This document shows, one piece after another, positions 1 through 7,288 of a DNA stretch of 12,249 nucleotides. The notes beneath the pieces are model-generated. The model saw only the letters and a list, made by a program, of their open reading frames with translations. It did no database searches and was not told the DNA's origin. Both the position numbers and the translations under genes were made by a program. The stretch lies in contig JAZRVU010000032.1 of NCBI GenBank assembly GCA_045599305.1, positions 1-12,249 of the forward strand, in the 5' to 3' direction. Each line of letters opens with the position of its first letter. Positions within the stretch are counted from its first letter, which is position 1. Source of the stretch: SIG588 sp045599305. GTDB lineage: Bacteria; Bacillota; Clostridia; Oscillospirales; Acutalibacteraceae.

Positions 1-2
1 GT

Positions 3-2342
3 GAGGGCACCGGCGTGGCGGCCACCGTGCTGGCCGAACACGGTGTGACTGCCGTGGAGTATGCACAAAGGATCGTGGAGGCGGAATCCGACGGCCAGCA
101 CAGCCGCCTGACCCCGCAGGATTTCACACCGCGTGTGAAGACCTCCATGGAACTGGCGGTGGCAGAGGCCGGTGCCATGCAGCAGGGATATGTGGGCACC
201 GAACACATTCTGCTGGCCGTTCTGCAGGATGAGAGCAGTGTGGCAGTTCGTCTGCTCGAGGCACTCGGTGCCCAGCCGGATGAACTGACCGAGGCGATCG
301 CCGAGGCCATCGGCATGGCACCGCCGCAGACGGTGGCAGAGTCCGGCCGCGGCGGCGGGCGCAGTGCTTCTGCCAAGGGCGGCAAGACCCCGACGCTCGA
401 TCAGTTCGGGCGGGATCTGACCGCTATGGCCAAAGAGGGGAAGATCGACCCCGTCATCGGGCGCACAAAAGAGATCGAGCGGGTGACGCAGATCTTGTCC
501 CGCCGCACGAAAAACAACCCCTGCCTGATCGGCGAGCCCGGCGTGGGCAAAACCGCCATTGCCGAAGGGCTGGCGCAGAAGATCGCCGCCGATGAGGTGC
601 CGGATCTGCTGCGCGGCAAACGGCTCATCACGCTGGATCTGACCGGTATGGTGGCCGGTACCAAATACCGCGGCGATTTTGAGGAGCGTATCCGCAATGC
701 GATCGACGAAGTGAAAAACGACGGCAACATCATCCTGTTCATCGACGAGATCCACACCCTGATCGGCGCGGGTGCGGCAGAGGGGGCGGTGGATGCCGCC
801 AATATCCTTAAGCCGTCGCTGGCGCGCGGGGAGATGCAGGTCATCGGCGCGACCACACTGGACGAATACCGCAAGCACATTGAAAAGGATGCCGCGCTGG
901 AGCGCCGTTTCCAGCCGGTGACGGTAGGGGAGCCTACTCCGGAGGAGGCGGTGCAGATATTGCACGGCCTGCGCGACAAGTACGAAGCGCACCACAAGGT
1001 GAAGATCACCGACGGGGCGCTGGATGCCGCCGTGAAACTGTCGGTGCGGTATATTTCCGACCGTTACCTGCCCGATAAGGCGATCGACCTGGTGGATGAG
1101 GCCGCTTCTCGCGTGCGGCTCAATACGTTTACCACACCGCCCGATTTGAAGCAGCTGGAGGAAGAGCAGAAGCGACTGGCGCAGGAGAAGAAAGCGGCCG
1201 TGAACGAGCAGGACTTCGAGCATGCCGCCCGCCTGCGGGATGAGGAAAAGCAGGTCGCCCAGCAGTTGGAAGAGCAGAAAAACGCCTGGCGCGAAAAGAA
1301 CGCCGGACTGACCGGAGAGGTGACTGCCCGCGAGATCGCGGAGATCGTCTCCGGCTGGACGGGCGTGCCGGTGGTGCAGCTGACCGAAGAGGAAAGCCAG
1401 CGGCTTTTGAACATGGAAAATGTGCTGCATCAGCGTATCGTGGGGCAGGATGAGGCCGTCTCGGCCGTGGCGCGCGCCATCCGGCGCGGGCGTGTCGGCC
1501 TGAAAGACCCCAAGCGCCCCATCGGCTCCTTCATCTTCCTCGGCCCCACGGGCGTGGGAAAAACAGAACTGTGCAAAGCGCTGGCCGAGGCCATGTTCGG
1601 GGACGAAAATGCCATGATCCGGCTGGATATGTCGGAATATATGGAAAAGCACACCGTTTCCCGGCTTGTAGGCTCGCCTCCCGGTTATGTCGGCTATGAC
1701 GAGGGCGGTCAGCTCACCGAAAAGATCCGCCGCAAGCCCTATTCCGTGGTGCTGTTCGACGAGATCGAAAAGGCACATCCCGATGTGTTCAACATGCTGC
1801 TGCAGATTTTGGACGACGGTATCCTGACCGATGCGCAGGGGCGGCGTGTGGATTTTAAAAACACCGTCATCATCATGACCTCCAATGTGGGCGCCCGGCT
1901 GATCACCGATAAGCAGAGCTTCGGCTTCGGCCTTTCGGCACAGGAGGCGCCCGATGGGGCGCAAAAGCGCATCCGCGAAAATGTGATGGGAGAACTCAAA
2001 CGGGTGTTCCGCCCCGAATTTTTGAACCGTGTGGACGATACGATCGTGTTCCGTCAGCTCACCGAGTCGGATATTCAGGAGATCGCCCGCCGTATGCTCA
2101 AAAATCTGGATAACCGCCTGGCCGGCATGGAGATGTCGCTCACCGTGAGCGATGCCGCGGTGGAAAAGGTGGCCAAGGCCGGATTTGATCCGGTGTATGG
2201 TGCCAGACCTTTACGGCGTTCCATTCAGTCGCAGATGGAGGATCCGCTGGCAGAGCGCCTGCTGGAAGGAAAATTCAGCGCCGGCGATACAGTCCTCATA
2301 GATGTAAAGGAAGACTGCTTCACATTTGAAAAGAAAGCATAA
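3..2342 (+). CDS. clpC: ATP-dependent Clp protease ATPase subunit ClpC (5' partial)
   Basis: This is the AAA+ unfoldase that feeds substrates to ClpP in the cytosol; in Gram-positives it works with the arginine kinase McsB and adaptors such as MecA. The frame is open to the left edge, so roughly the first 50-60 residues are missing; the first visible residues (EGTGVAAT) sit inside the first Clp-N repeat. A second Clp-N repeat covers about nt 140-320. Walker A1 GEPGVGKT is at 531-554 and Walker B1 ILFIDE at 732-749. The middle domain, about 1140-1320, contains a UVR-like motif (NEQDFEHAARLRDEE) characteristic of ClpC rather than ClpA or ClpB. Walker A2 GPTGVGKT is at 1542-1565 and Walker B2 VVLFDE at 1746-1763. 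The ClpP-docking loop reads FGF (1920-1928), where VGF or LGF is usual. The protein ends with a normal D2 small domain. Its promoter and any ctsR-mcsA-mcsB partners lie outside the window. Confidence 0.96.
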   Translation, partial: EGTGVAATVLAEHGVTAVEYAQRIVEAESDGQHSRLTPQDFTPRVKTSMELAVAEAGAMQQGYVGTEHILLAVLQDESSVAVRLLEALGAQPDELTEAIAEAIGMAPPQTVAESGRGGGRSASAKGGKTPTLDQFGRDLTAMAKEGKIDPVIGRTKEIERVTQILSRRTKNNPCLIGEPGVGKTAIAEGLAQKIAADEVPDLLRGKRLITLDLTGMVAGTKYRGDFEERIRNAIDEVKNDGNIILFIDEIHTLIGAGAAEGAVDAANILKPSLARGEMQVIGATTLDEYRKHIEKDAALERRFQPVTVGEPTPEEAVQILHGLRDKYEAHHKVKITDGALDAAVKLSVRYISDRYLPDKAIDLVDEAASRVRLNTFTTPPDLKQLEEEQKRLAQEKKAAVNEQDFEHAARLRDEEKQVAQQLEEQKNAWREKNAGLTGEVTAREIAEIVSGWTGVPVVQLTEEESQRLLNMENVLHQRIVGQDEAVSAVARAIRRGRVGLKDPKRPIGSFIFLGPTGVGKTELCKALAEAMFGDENAMIRLDMSEYMEKHTVSRLVGSPPGYVGYDEGGQLTEKIRRKPYSVVLFDEIEKAHPDVFNMLLQILDDGILTDAQGRRVDFKNTVIIMTSNVGARLITDKQSFGFGLSAQEAPDGAQKRIRENVMGELKRVFRPEFLNRVDDTIVFRQLTESDIQEIARRMLKNLDNRLAGMEMSLTVSDAAVEKVAKAGFDPVYGARPLRRSIQSQMEDPLAERLLEGKFSAGDTVLIDVKEDCFTFEKKA

Positions 2343-2343
2343 A

Positions 2344-2378
2344 AAGAGATCTCCGCACGAAACGTGCGGAGATCTCTT
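2344..2378. terminator. Shared convergent terminator hairpin between clpC and the isomerase-like gene
   Basis: A perfect 16-bp inverted repeat, AAGAGATCTCCGCACG and its complement, surrounds a 3-nt AAA loop (arms 2344-2359 and 2363-2378). It starts 2 nt after the clpC stop and ends 5 nt before the stop of the leftward gene. On the minus strand the stem runs into a T-tract (CTCTTTTTATG), as in a classical intrinsic terminator. On the plus strand it is followed by TTGCGTTTAC, a weak T-tract. It should therefore stop leftward transcription better than clpC transcription. Confidence 0.85.
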
Positions 2379-2382
2379 GCGT

Positions 2383-3204
2383 TTACAGGCGTTTATTGAC
2401 GCACTTTTCGTAGTTGCGGCGAAAATCCTCTGCGGTGAGCACGCGGTCTCTTGCTTTGAGAGCGGTATCCAGACTGACCTCATACAGGAAAGGCCCGGCG
2501 TAACCGACATTTTCCAAATCGGTGACCAGTTCTGTCCAGTCGATCTTCCCTTCACCCGGCAGCCAGTGCCTCTCGTCGATAAAATCGTAGTCGGAAACGT
2601 GCAGTGTGACGATCTGACTGCCGACATTCTGAATGAAATCGCGGTTTTTTTCAAAAAGCAGATGGTTGGTGTCGAAGCAGACTTTCAGGCGTTCATCGGC
2701 GGTGAGCAGCTCCCGGATGTCGGCGGAATCCCGTCCGATGCAGGTGCGCGGCAGATCCTCTACCGCAACAGTGACTCCCGCGGCGGCGCCGACTTCGGCC
2801 AACTGCGCCAGCGATTCTTTGGCAGCGGCGATCATATCGCGGCGCTGTTCTTCTGCATTGGGCTCGCCGCTCGGGTGGATGACGGCGATGCCGATGCCCA
2901 TGTCGCCCGCCGTGCGCAGCAGTTCGGACTGCATTTTGACGGTGGCGGCGCGCAACGCCGGATCAAGGCTCGCAATATTGTTCTGCTCAAACGGAGCAAA
3001 CGGCAGGTGGAACGACCAGAGCCGCACACCGCATTCACGGGCATTTTGCGTCATGGCGTGCCAGTCGGCGTCGGCATATTGCTGCCACGGCAGCGAAATT
3101 TCCGCACAGTCGACTCCGGTTGCCGCGTAGTCTTCAAATGTTTGGCGGGTGGCCATGCGATGGGAGGCGGTGGACATACCGAATGGCCATTGGGTCGCTT
3201 TCAT
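2383..3204 (-). CDS. Sugar phosphate isomerase/epimerase-like TIM-barrel protein
   Basis: A 273-residue protein of the xylose-isomerase-like / AP endonuclease 2 TIM-barrel superfamily (PF01261-type), probably cytosolic and acting on a small sugar or sugar derivative. The metal-site motifs appear in the usual order: SFHLPF, VIHPSGEP, VAVEDLP (metal-ligand Glu), CFDTNHLL (Asp and His), TLHVSDYD (His), a WLPGEGKIDW loop and a terminal YEVS Glu. Length is normal and no signal peptide is seen. The start is set at the second of two in-frame ATGs (3202-3204). AGAGGTGAT at 3219-3211 lies at good spacing for it and too close to the ATG at 3210. A GTG at 3234 lies upstream of the predicted transcription start and is rejected. 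The gene is divergent from the GH2 glycosidase, which suggests a shared carbohydrate role. Exact substrate is unknown; epimerase, isomerase and aldolase-like activities are all possible. Confidence 0.88.
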   Translation of the reverse strand: MKATQWPFGMSTASHRMATRQTFEDYAATGVDCAEISLPWQQYADADWHAMTQNARECGVRLWSFHLPFAPFEQNNIASLDPALRAATVKMQSELLRTAGDMGIGIAVIHPSGEPNAEEQRRDMIAAAKESLAQLAEVGAAAGVTVAVEDLPRTCIGRDSADIRELLTADERLKVCFDTNHLLFEKNRDFIQNVGSQIVTLHVSDYDFIDERHWLPGEGKIDWTELVTDLENVGYAGPFLYEVSLDTALKARDRVLTAEDFRRNYEKCVNKRL

Positions 3205-3224
3205 ATTCATATCACCTCTGCGCC

Positions 3225-3253
3225 AGTTTAGCACACTTTACGCTGCCCGTCAA
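3225..3253 (-). promoter_or_regulatory. Sigma-A-type promoter for the isomerase-like gene
   Basis: Read on the minus strand: -35 TTGACG (3253-3248), a 17-nt spacer, and -10 TAAACT (3230-3225). Hexamers match consensus 5/6 and 4/6. Transcription would begin near 3218, leaving a leader of only about 14 nt, with the ribosome binding site at the very 5' end. No experimental support is visible. Confidence 0.6.
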
Positions 3254-3265
3254 GGCCGTTCGGGG

Positions 3266-3293
3266 TTGACAACGCTTTATCATGGTGTATAAT
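3266..3293 (+). promoter_or_regulatory. Consensus sigma-A-type promoter for the GH2 glycosidase
   Basis: TTGACA at 3266-3271 and TATAAT at 3288-3293 are both perfect consensus hexamers, separated by 16 nt. The predicted start near 3300 gives a leader of about 22 nt to the GTG at 3322. A perfect promoter normally implies high expression unless repressed. I see no strong operator; a 4-bp dyad TGAA-TCG-TTCA near 3294-3304 is too weak to call. Confidence 0.8.
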
Positions 3294-3321
3294 TGAATCG
3301 TTCATTCCGAAAGGTAAGGCG

Positions 3322-5673
3322 GTGTCATTTTTGAAAAAGATCTGTATTTCCAAAGGGTGGAAACTTTATGCGCCCGGCATCGACGGCGGGCAGACGGTCG
3401 ATCTGCCCAACGATTACGCCATTTCGCAGCCGCGCACGGCGGATGCACCGGGCGGCAGCAGCAACGGATATTATCAAGGCGGCGTCGGCCGATATGTGCG
3501 CTATTTCAAGCCGGAGACCGAAACCCACCGGATCTTGGATATCGACGGTGCCTATATGCTGGCCGAGGTGAGCCTGAACGGCCATGTGCTGGCTATGCAT
3601 CCGCATGGCTACACGCCGTTTTTGGTCGATCTGACCGAGCATCAGTGGGTCGGCTGCACGAACAAACTGGAGATCCGCACCGCGGCCGTCCAGCCATCCA
3701 CCCGGTGGTATTCCGGCGCTGGACTTTATCGGGACGTGTTCCTTTGGGAGGGCGGACGTGTGCGTGTGGAGCCGCGTGACGTATTCGTCTCCACCGTGCG
3801 TCTGGCCGACGGGGACGCCATGGTCAAAATCTCTTATCGGATCACCGCGGATATCACCGGTACCGTGACGCTTCGCAGCATCATCCCGGGGAAACTGGAT
3901 GACAGCCGCAGCGTGTGCGTGCGGGCCGGGGAAAAGACAGCGGTGGAGTTCACCTTCTGCATGAAAGATGCGCGCCTGTGGTCGACGGAGGATCCGTTCC
4001 TCTATTCGCTGCACACCGAGATCACGGCCGACGGTGACCTGCTCGACGAGGCGGACACGGAGTTCGGTGTCCGCACCATCTCGTTCGATGCGAAAAACGG
4101 CTTCTGCCTCAACGGCAAAAGCATGAAGCTGCGCGGCGGCTGCATCCATCACGACCATGGTGTGCTGGGTGCGGCGGCTTTTCCCGCTGCCGAAGAACGC
4201 AAGGTCGCACGGCTGAAGGCGGTGGGCTTCAACGCGCTGCGCATCTCACACAATCCGCCGTCACTGGCTCTTTTGCAGGTGTGTGACCGGATGGGTATCC
4301 TGGTGATGGACGAGGCCTTTGATATGTGGGGCGTGCAGAAAACAAACTATGATTATCACCTGTGGTTTCGCGACTGGTGCCTGCGGGACATCGCCTATAT
4401 GGTGCTGCGCGACCGCAATCACCCCTGCGTGATCAGTTACTCCATCGGCAACGAGATCGCCGAGGCGGGCGGTTTTTCCGACGGCTATGCGATCTCCCGT
4501 ATGCTGGCGGACGAGGTGCGCCGCTACGATACCACCCGACCGGTCACATCGGCACAGTACGGCTTCTTCCTGCGCTATGAGGATGACGACCCCGAGGAGT
4601 ACCGTGCGCGGCTGATCGAGCCCTATGCGGATGACGCGCGCGGCTGCGACCCTGCCTGCAGCTGGGCCGACCGTGTGGAGCAGTATGACGCGCCGCTGGA
4701 TATCGTGGGTTACAACTATCTCTATCACCGCTACGAGGCGGATCACGAGCGCTATCCCGACCGCGTGATCTGGGGCTCGGAAACGCAGGCGCTGTTTTTC
4801 TATCGTTCGTGGCAGGGTGTGATGAATAACGCTCATGTCATCGGCGATTTCACCTGGACGGCTTATGACAACATGGGTGAGGTCGGCGGCGGCCGCGGCG
4901 TGTGGTCGTCCGAGGGCAAGGTCGAAGGGTTGAGTCTGGCCGATTATCCGTGGCGTACCTGCTGGCAGGGAGATTTGGATCTGTGCGGCTATCGCCGCCC
5001 GCAGTCCTATTTCCGTGAGGCGATCTGGTGTGAAGATGCCCAGCCGCACATTTTCACCACTCATCCGTGTCACAACGGCGAGACCTATACCGGCACCGGC
5101 TGGCATTGGCACGATGTGCATGAGACATGGAATTTCGGTGACGAATGGCTCGGCGTGCCGGTGAAAGCAGAGGTGTATACCTGTGCTGACTGTGTGCGCT
5201 GGTATCTCAACGGCCGCCTGTTGGGCGAAAGCGTGCCGACCGAAGCCATTGCGACCTTTGATATTCTGTATGAGAGAGGCACCGTGTCGATCGAAACGGT
5301 GAAGGATGGCCATGTCTGCAGCCGTGTGTCGCTGCGCACCGTAGGGGAGGCGGCATCGGTGCAGGTGGTGCCGGAGCGTACACACATCGTGGCCGACCGC
5401 CGCGATCTGGCCTATTTCGATATCACGGTCATTGACAAAAACGGAGACCGGGTGCTGTGCGGCGACGCGCTGCACTGTACCGTGACGGGCGGTGAACTGT
5501 TGGGCATTTTCAGCGGCGATCCCGCCAATGAGGATCAGTACACCTCCGATACCTGCCACGCTTTCGAGGGACGTGCGCTGGCTGTGGTGCGCACGGCTGA
5601 GCCGGGCATCGTCACGGTGTGCGTAAAGGCAGACGGCCTTGTAGCCGGTGAGGCTGCTGTGACGGCGGAATAA
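3322..5673 (+). CDS. Glycoside hydrolase family 2 (beta-galactosidase/beta-glucuronidase-like, DUF4982 type)
   Basis: A 783-residue retaining glycosidase of the GH2 family. The N-terminal jelly-roll sugar-binding domain covers about residues 1-165, with the hallmark RWYSGAGLYRDV. An Ig-like domain follows to about 255. The TIM barrel spans about 255-570: GGCIHHDHG, NALRISHNPP, the acid/base Glu378 in SIGNEI, and the nucleophile Glu487 in WGSET, followed by VIGDFTWTAYDNMGE. A DUF4982-like module covers about 594-640 (WYLNGRLLGES), then a C-terminal Ig-like domain (about 675-783). There is no signal peptide, so the enzyme is probably cytosolic and hydrolyses an imported oligosaccharide or glycoside. 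The start is GTG at 3322, with AAGG at 3311-3314 seven nt upstream; TTG at 3331 is an alternative. Beta-galactosidase and beta-glucuronidase specificities cannot be told apart by eye. Confidence 0.92.
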   Translation: MSFLKKICISKGWKLYAPGIDGGQTVDLPNDYAISQPRTADAPGGSSNGYYQGGVGRYVRYFKPETETHRILDIDGAYMLAEVSLNGHVLAMHPHGYTPFLVDLTEHQWVGCTNKLEIRTAAVQPSTRWYSGAGLYRDVFLWEGGRVRVEPRDVFVSTVRLADGDAMVKISYRITADITGTVTLRSIIPGKLDDSRSVCVRAGEKTAVEFTFCMKDARLWSTEDPFLYSLHTEITADGDLLDEADTEFGVRTISFDAKNGFCLNGKSMKLRGGCIHHDHGVLGAAAFPAAEERKVARLKAVGFNALRISHNPPSLALLQVCDRMGILVMDEAFDMWGVQKTNYDYHLWFRDWCLRDIAYMVLRDRNHPCVISYSIGNEIAEAGGFSDGYAISRMLADEVRRYDTTRPVTSAQYGFFLRYEDDDPEEYRARLIEPYADDARGCDPACSWADRVEQYDAPLDIVGYNYLYHRYEADHERYPDRVIWGSETQALFFYRSWQGVMNNAHVIGDFTWTAYDNMGEVGGGRGVWSSEGKVEGLSLADYPWRTCWQGDLDLCGYRRPQSYFREAIWCEDAQPHIFTTHPCHNGETYTGTGWHWHDVHETWNFGDEWLGVPVKAEVYTCADCVRWYLNGRLLGESVPTEAIATFDILYERGTVSIETVKDGHVCSRVSLRTVGEAASVQVVPERTHIVADRRDLAYFDITVIDKNGDRVLCGDALHCTVTGGELLGIFSGDPANEDQYTSDTCHAFEGRALAVVRTAEPGIVTVCVKADGLVAGEAAVTAE

Positions 5674-5687
5674 AACAGCGAATATTC

Positions 5688-5730
5688 AAAAAGGATGCCC
5701 CACTTCACGGCGGGGCATCCTTTTTTGTTT
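5688..5730 (+). terminator. Intrinsic terminator of the GH2 gene
   Basis: A 14-bp stem, AAAAAGGATGCCCC (5688-5701) paired with GGGGCATCCTTTTT (5712-5725), has a 10-nt loop and runs into TTTTTTGTTTT. It lies 15 nt after the GH2 stop, separating that gene from the sporulation operon. Confidence 0.92.
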
Positions 5731-5736
5731 TGTCGG

Positions 5737-5765
5737 TCATAAAAGCGGCCACGCCCCCATAGGAT
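5737..5765 (+). promoter_or_regulatory. Candidate sigma-E (mother-cell) promoter for spoIVA
   Basis: TCATAAA (5737-5743) fits the sigma-E -35 pattern KMATAWW. After a 14-nt spacer, CATAGGAT (5758-5765) matches 6 of 8 positions of the sigma-E -10 pattern CATACAHT. Transcription would start near 5772, about 30 nt before the spoIVA ATG and just downstream of the GH2 terminator. spoIVA is a known sigma-E regulon member in Bacillus, so position and function agree. No convincing sigma-A promoter is seen in this gap. Confidence 0.55.
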
Positions 5766-5802
5766 TGTACCAACACACTATGGGAAAGCGGAGGAAGAGC
5801 AT

Positions 5803-7281
5803 ATGAATACTACCGGCATTTATCAGGATATCGCCACACGCACGGGCGGCAGCGTGTATATCGGCTGCGTGGGGCCGGTGCGCACCGGCAAATCCACCTT
5901 TATCAAGCGGTTCATGGATGCACTGGTCATTCCCCATATCCGGGATGATTTCAAGCGTGAGCGGGCGACCGATGAACTGCCGCAGTCGGCGGCCGGGCGC
6001 ACCATCATGACCACCGAGCCGAAATTCATTCCCGAGGAGGCGGTCACCGTCACGGTGGAGGGCAACGCCGCTCTCAATGTGCGTATGATCGACTGTGTGG
6101 GCTATGTGGTGCCGTCTGCCAAGGGATACATCGAGGATAATGCGCCGCGTATGGTCAAGACGCCGTGGTATGAGGAGGAGATCCCGTTCAACATGGCGGC
6201 GGAGATCGGCACACAGAAGGTGATCTCCGAGCATTCCACCATCGGGCTCGTCATCACCACCGACGGCAGCATCACCGATATTCCGCGTGAGGAATACGCC
6301 GAGGCGGAGGAACGGGTGGTACGGGAATTGCAGGAGATCAAAAAGCCGTTTGCCGTCCTGCTCAATTCCACTCATCCGGCCGATGCCGCCACGGCGACGC
6401 TTTGTGCATCGCTTTCGGAAAAATACGGTGTGCCGGTCTGCCCGGTGGACTGCATGAATATGACGGAGGAGGAGATCCGCCGTATTTTAGAGACGATCCT
6501 GTTCGAATTTCCCATCCGCGAGATCGACGTGGAACTGCCGCGCTGGCTGACGGGTTTGCCCGCCGCGCACCCCGTGCGCAAGGCGTTGTTTGACCGGGCA
6601 CGGGAAGCGGCCGCGTCGCTCACCCGCCTGCGGGATGTGAGCCGTCTGGCCGAGGCAATGGCCGAAAGCGAGTATGTGGATGCGGCACGCATGGCACAAA
6701 TGCGGTTGGGCGACGGCAGCGCCGATATCGCCGTTTCGGTGAAGCCGGAGTTGTTCTACCGCGTATTGAGCGAGGTGACCGGCCTGCCGGTCTCGGACGA
6801 TGCGAGCCTGATGTCCACCATGCGGGAACTGGCGGATATGAAGCAAAAATTCGATAAGTTCAAAAATGCGCTGGAGTCGGTGGAGGCGACCGGCTACGGG
6901 ATCGTGATGCCGGAACTTTCGGAACTGCATCTGGAGGAGCCGGAGATCATTCGCCAGAGCGGCCGTTATGGTGTGCGCCTGCAGGCTTCCGCGCCGTCCA
7001 TCCACCTGATGAAAGCGGATATCCGCACCGAAGTCTCACCGATCGTCGGTTCCGAAAAGCAGTCGGAGGAACTGGTGGGGTATCTGCTGCGCGAGTTTGA
7101 GGAGGATCCCTCCCGCATCTGGGATTCCAACATTTTCGGTACGTCTCTTTACGGCCTTGTCAACGAAGGTCTGCACAATAAACTGAACCGTATGCCCGAA
7201 GATGCCCGGCAGAAATTGAAGGAGACGGTGGAACGGATCATCAATGAGGGCTGCAGCGGCCTGATCTGCATTATCGTGTGA
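5803..7281 (+). CDS. spoIVA: Stage IV sporulation protein A (spore-coat morphogenetic ATPase)
   Basis: SpoIVA is a mother-cell protein that hydrolyses ATP to polymerise into the basement layer of the spore coat on the outer forespore membrane; in Bacillus it is anchored by SpoVM. The 492-residue length equals that of the B. subtilis protein. Visible landmarks are Walker A GPVRTGKST (residues 24-32, Lys30), the paired sensor threonines Thr70/Thr71 in TIMTTEPKF, Asp97 in MIDCVGY, and the conserved C-terminal end SGLICIIV that is used for localisation in Bacillus. The ATG at 5803 is preceded by a strong GGAGG at 5790-5794. It is the first gene of a tight block: the M23 gene starts 7 nt after its stop. 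A sigma-E-like promoter lies just upstream. Identification is very secure; cotranscription with the following two genes is inferred from spacing. Confidence 0.98.
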   Translation: MNTTGIYQDIATRTGGSVYIGCVGPVRTGKSTFIKRFMDALVIPHIRDDFKRERATDELPQSAAGRTIMTTEPKFIPEEAVTVTVEGNAALNVRMIDCVGYVVPSAKGYIEDNAPRMVKTPWYEEEIPFNMAAEIGTQKVISEHSTIGLVITTDGSITDIPREEYAEAEERVVRELQEIKKPFAVLLNSTHPADAATATLCASLSEKYGVPVCPVDCMNMTEEEIRRILETILFEFPIREIDVELPRWLTGLPAAHPVRKALFDRAREAAASLTRLRDVSRLAEAMAESEYVDAARMAQMRLGDGSADIAVSVKPELFYRVLSEVTGLPVSDDASLMSTMRELADMKQKFDKFKNALESVEATGYGIVMPELSELHLEEPEIIRQSGRYGVRLQASAPSIHLMKADIRTEVSPIVGSEKQSEELVGYLLREFEEDPSRIWDSNIFGTSLYGLVNEGLHNKLNRMPEDARQKLKETVERIINEGCSGLICIIV

Positions 7282-7288
7282 GGCGGAC

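Noticed and set aside
2326..3231. 301-codon plus-strand frame covering the isomerase-like gene
   Set aside because: It starts inside the clpC stop region and runs through the terminator. The minus-strand frame has the metal-site motifs, promoter and ribosome binding site.
3294..3304. Dyad TGAA-TCG-TTCA at the GH2 transcription start as an operator
   Set aside because: Only 4-bp arms; expected by chance in a window of this size.
4261..5559. 432-codon open frame on the minus strand opposite the GH2 gene
   Set aside because: Shadow of GC-rich coding sequence: no motif, no ribosome binding site context, and the sense frame has conserved catalytic residues.
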